A stretch of 64,000 nucleotides of DNA from Micromonospora sp. CCTCC AA 2012012 (GTDB lineage: Bacteria > Actinomycetota > Actinomycetes > Mycobacteriales > Micromonosporaceae): positions 3,100,001-3,164,000 of the forward strand of contig NZ_CP159342.1 in NCBI RefSeq assembly GCF_040499845.1, read 5' to 3'. The notes beneath the pieces were generated by a model. That model was not told the DNA's origin and did no database searches. It saw nothing but the letters and a program-made list of their open reading frames with translations. This document shows, piece after piece, positions 63,089 to 64,000 of the stretch (the stretch's first letter is position 1; each line of letters starts with the position of its first letter). The position numbers and the translations under genes were made by a program.

Positions 63089-64000
63089 GTGCTCTCCGAC
63101 GTACCCCTCGACCTGCCGGTCCGCCCGGTGCTGCCGGCGCTGGTCGCGGCGCTGCGGGACGCGGGCAGCGCCGTCCTGGTGGCGCCGCCCGGCACCGGCA
63201 AGACCACCCTCGCCCCGCTCGCCGTCGCCGACGAGGTCACCGGCCGGGTGCTGGTCGCGCAGCCCCGCCGGGTCGCCGCCCGCGCCGCCGCCCGCCGGAT
63301 GGCGGACCTGCTCGGCGAGCGGGTCGGCCACCGCATCGGGTACGCCGTCCGCGGCGAGCGCCGGGTCGGCCCGGACACCCGCGTCGAGGTGGTCACCACC
63401 GGTCTGCTGCTGCGGCGGCTGCACCACGACCCGGAGCTGCCCGGGGTCGGCGCGGTGCTGCTCGACGAGTGCCACGAACGGCAGCTCGACGCCGACCTGG
63501 CCCTCGCCTTCACGGTGGAGGCCCGGGGCACACTCCGCCCCGACCTGTGGCTGCTGGCCATGTCGGCCACCCCGCAGGCGGACCGGTTCGCCGCGCTGCT
63601 CGGCGACACCGGGCGACCCGCGCCGGTGATCCGGGCGGAGGCGGCGCTGCATCCGGTGACCCGGATCTGGACGCCGCCACCCCGGCCGGTCGGCGCGCCC
63701 GGCGCGGGACGGGTGGACCGGGCGCTGCTCGACCACGTGGCCGCCACGGTCCGGCGGGCGCTCGCCGAACGCGACGGTGACCTGCTCGTCTTCCTCCCCG
63801 GCGCCGGGGAGATCGCCGCCGTCACGGGTCGGCTGGCCGACCTGCGGGACCGGGTCGACGTGCTGCCGCTGCACGGCCGGCTTCCCGGCGCGGCGCAGGA
63901 CGCGGCCCTGCGACCCCCACCGTCCCGGCCGGACGCCGGACCCGACGCGGGCGGGACCGACCGCCGTCGGGTGGTGCTGGCCACCGCGGTGGCGGAGAGC
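63089..64000 (+). CDS. hrpB: ATP-dependent RNA helicase HrpB, N-terminal part (runs off right edge)
   Basis: The first 304 residues of a DEAH-type helicase: APPGTGKTT (Walker A), RRVAARAAARRMA, VEVVTTGLLLRRLHHD (motif Ib-like), DECHE (motif II DExH), AMSATPQADRFA (motif III) and the second-domain start PLLVFLPGAGEI-like segment. GTG 63089 is the likely start. HrpB acts in RNA or ribosome processing; exact role is not established in actinobacteria. Continues beyond the window. Confidence 0.9.
   Translation, partial: MLSDVPLDLPVRPVLPALVAALRDAGSAVLVAPPGTGKTTLAPLAVADEVTGRVLVAQPRRVAARAAARRMADLLGERVGHRIGYAVRGERRVGPDTRVEVVTTGLLLRRLHHDPELPGVGAVLLDECHERQLDADLALAFTVEARGTLRPDLWLLAMSATPQADRFAALLGDTGRPAPVIRAEAALHPVTRIWTPPPRPVGAPGAGRVDRALLDHVAATVRRALAERDGDLLVFLPGAGEIAAVTGRLADLRDRVDVLPLHGRLPGAAQDAALRPPPSRPDAGPDAGGTDRRRVVLATAVAES

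Noticed and set aside
1..64000. tRNA, rRNA, CRISPR array, prophage or IS element
   Set aside because: Looked for in gaps and flanks; none recognised. The holin-like and BrkB proteins are chromosomal stress proteins, not phage.

Overview
The window is about 73% GC, with GTG starts, overlapping stop/start codons and strong C/G third-position bias. Gene content (F420-type LLM oxidoreductase, DUF1206, DUF3618/holin-like/DUF4235 trio, DUF2795, DUF3072, HIT protein beside thrS, SpoIIE/RsbA-type stress regulators) points to an actinomycete chromosome, most likely Micromonosporaceae (Micromonospora or a close relative). No rRNA, tRNA, CRISPR array, IS element or prophage was recognised. It reads as core or near-core chromosome with a few accessory islands.

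Layout. 1-9.6 kb: partial aldo/keto reductase, a HAD-like protein, a maltokinase-cap protein, thrS with a HIT (Ap4A phosphorylase-like) gene, a YcnI-like secreted protein, an ADP-ribosylglycohydrolase and an OmpR/histidine-kinase pair. 9.6-21.7 kb: adenosine-deaminase-like enzyme and methyltransferase, second aldo/keto reductase, cold-shock protein, envelope/stress trio (DUF4235-DUF3618-holin-like), MscS channel, DUF1206 protein, lipoprotein, class V aminotransferase with GNAT, GH3 hexosaminidase, LLM flavin/F420 oxidoreductase. 21.7-27.8 kb: TetR/methyltransferase pair with a double palindromic operator, RecQ helicase, AraC regulator, topoisomerase IB. 27.8-35.6 kb: a tightly overlapping minus-strand operon with three ADP-heptose enzymes (GmhA, a GmhB-GT9 fusion, HldE), two further glycosyltransferases, a second GT9 and an SDR. 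35.7-46.2 kb: SRPBCC protein, polyprenol-phosphomannose synthase, a 125-bp inverted-repeat element, then a stress block (phytoene-desaturase-like oxidoreductase, aldehyde dehydrogenase, ChaB/Rho-N protein, YihY, DUF2795, SRPBCC, small proteins, an 18-bp x 8 minisatellite, TM-helix channel). 46.4-64 kb: SpoIIE-type phosphatase, HAD phosphatase, Na+/H+ antiporter, RsbA-like protein, renalase-like oxidoreductase, metallophosphoesterase, SDR-GH15 operon, 17M-domain stress protein, DUF1684, MarR-pirin pair, phospholipase D-like protein, DUF2071/ADC-like protein, SigF/SigB-type sigma factor and the start of an HrpB helicase.

Two signals tie genes together. First, seven gene starts between 23.3 and 43.2 kb carry GTTT-N15/16-GGG(T/C/A)A(C/T/G) promoters, the pattern used by SigB/SigF stress sigma factors. 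They include two divergent pairs, and four place the start codon 9-12 nt after the -10. A SigF-type sigma gene lies in the same window, so this block may be its regulon. Second, about a dozen other genes show a TANNNT or CANNNT -10 hexamer 6-8 nt before the start codon, implying leaderless mRNAs. The heptose operon is the most unusual metabolic content: an LPS-type sugar-nucleotide pathway in an apparently monoderm lineage.
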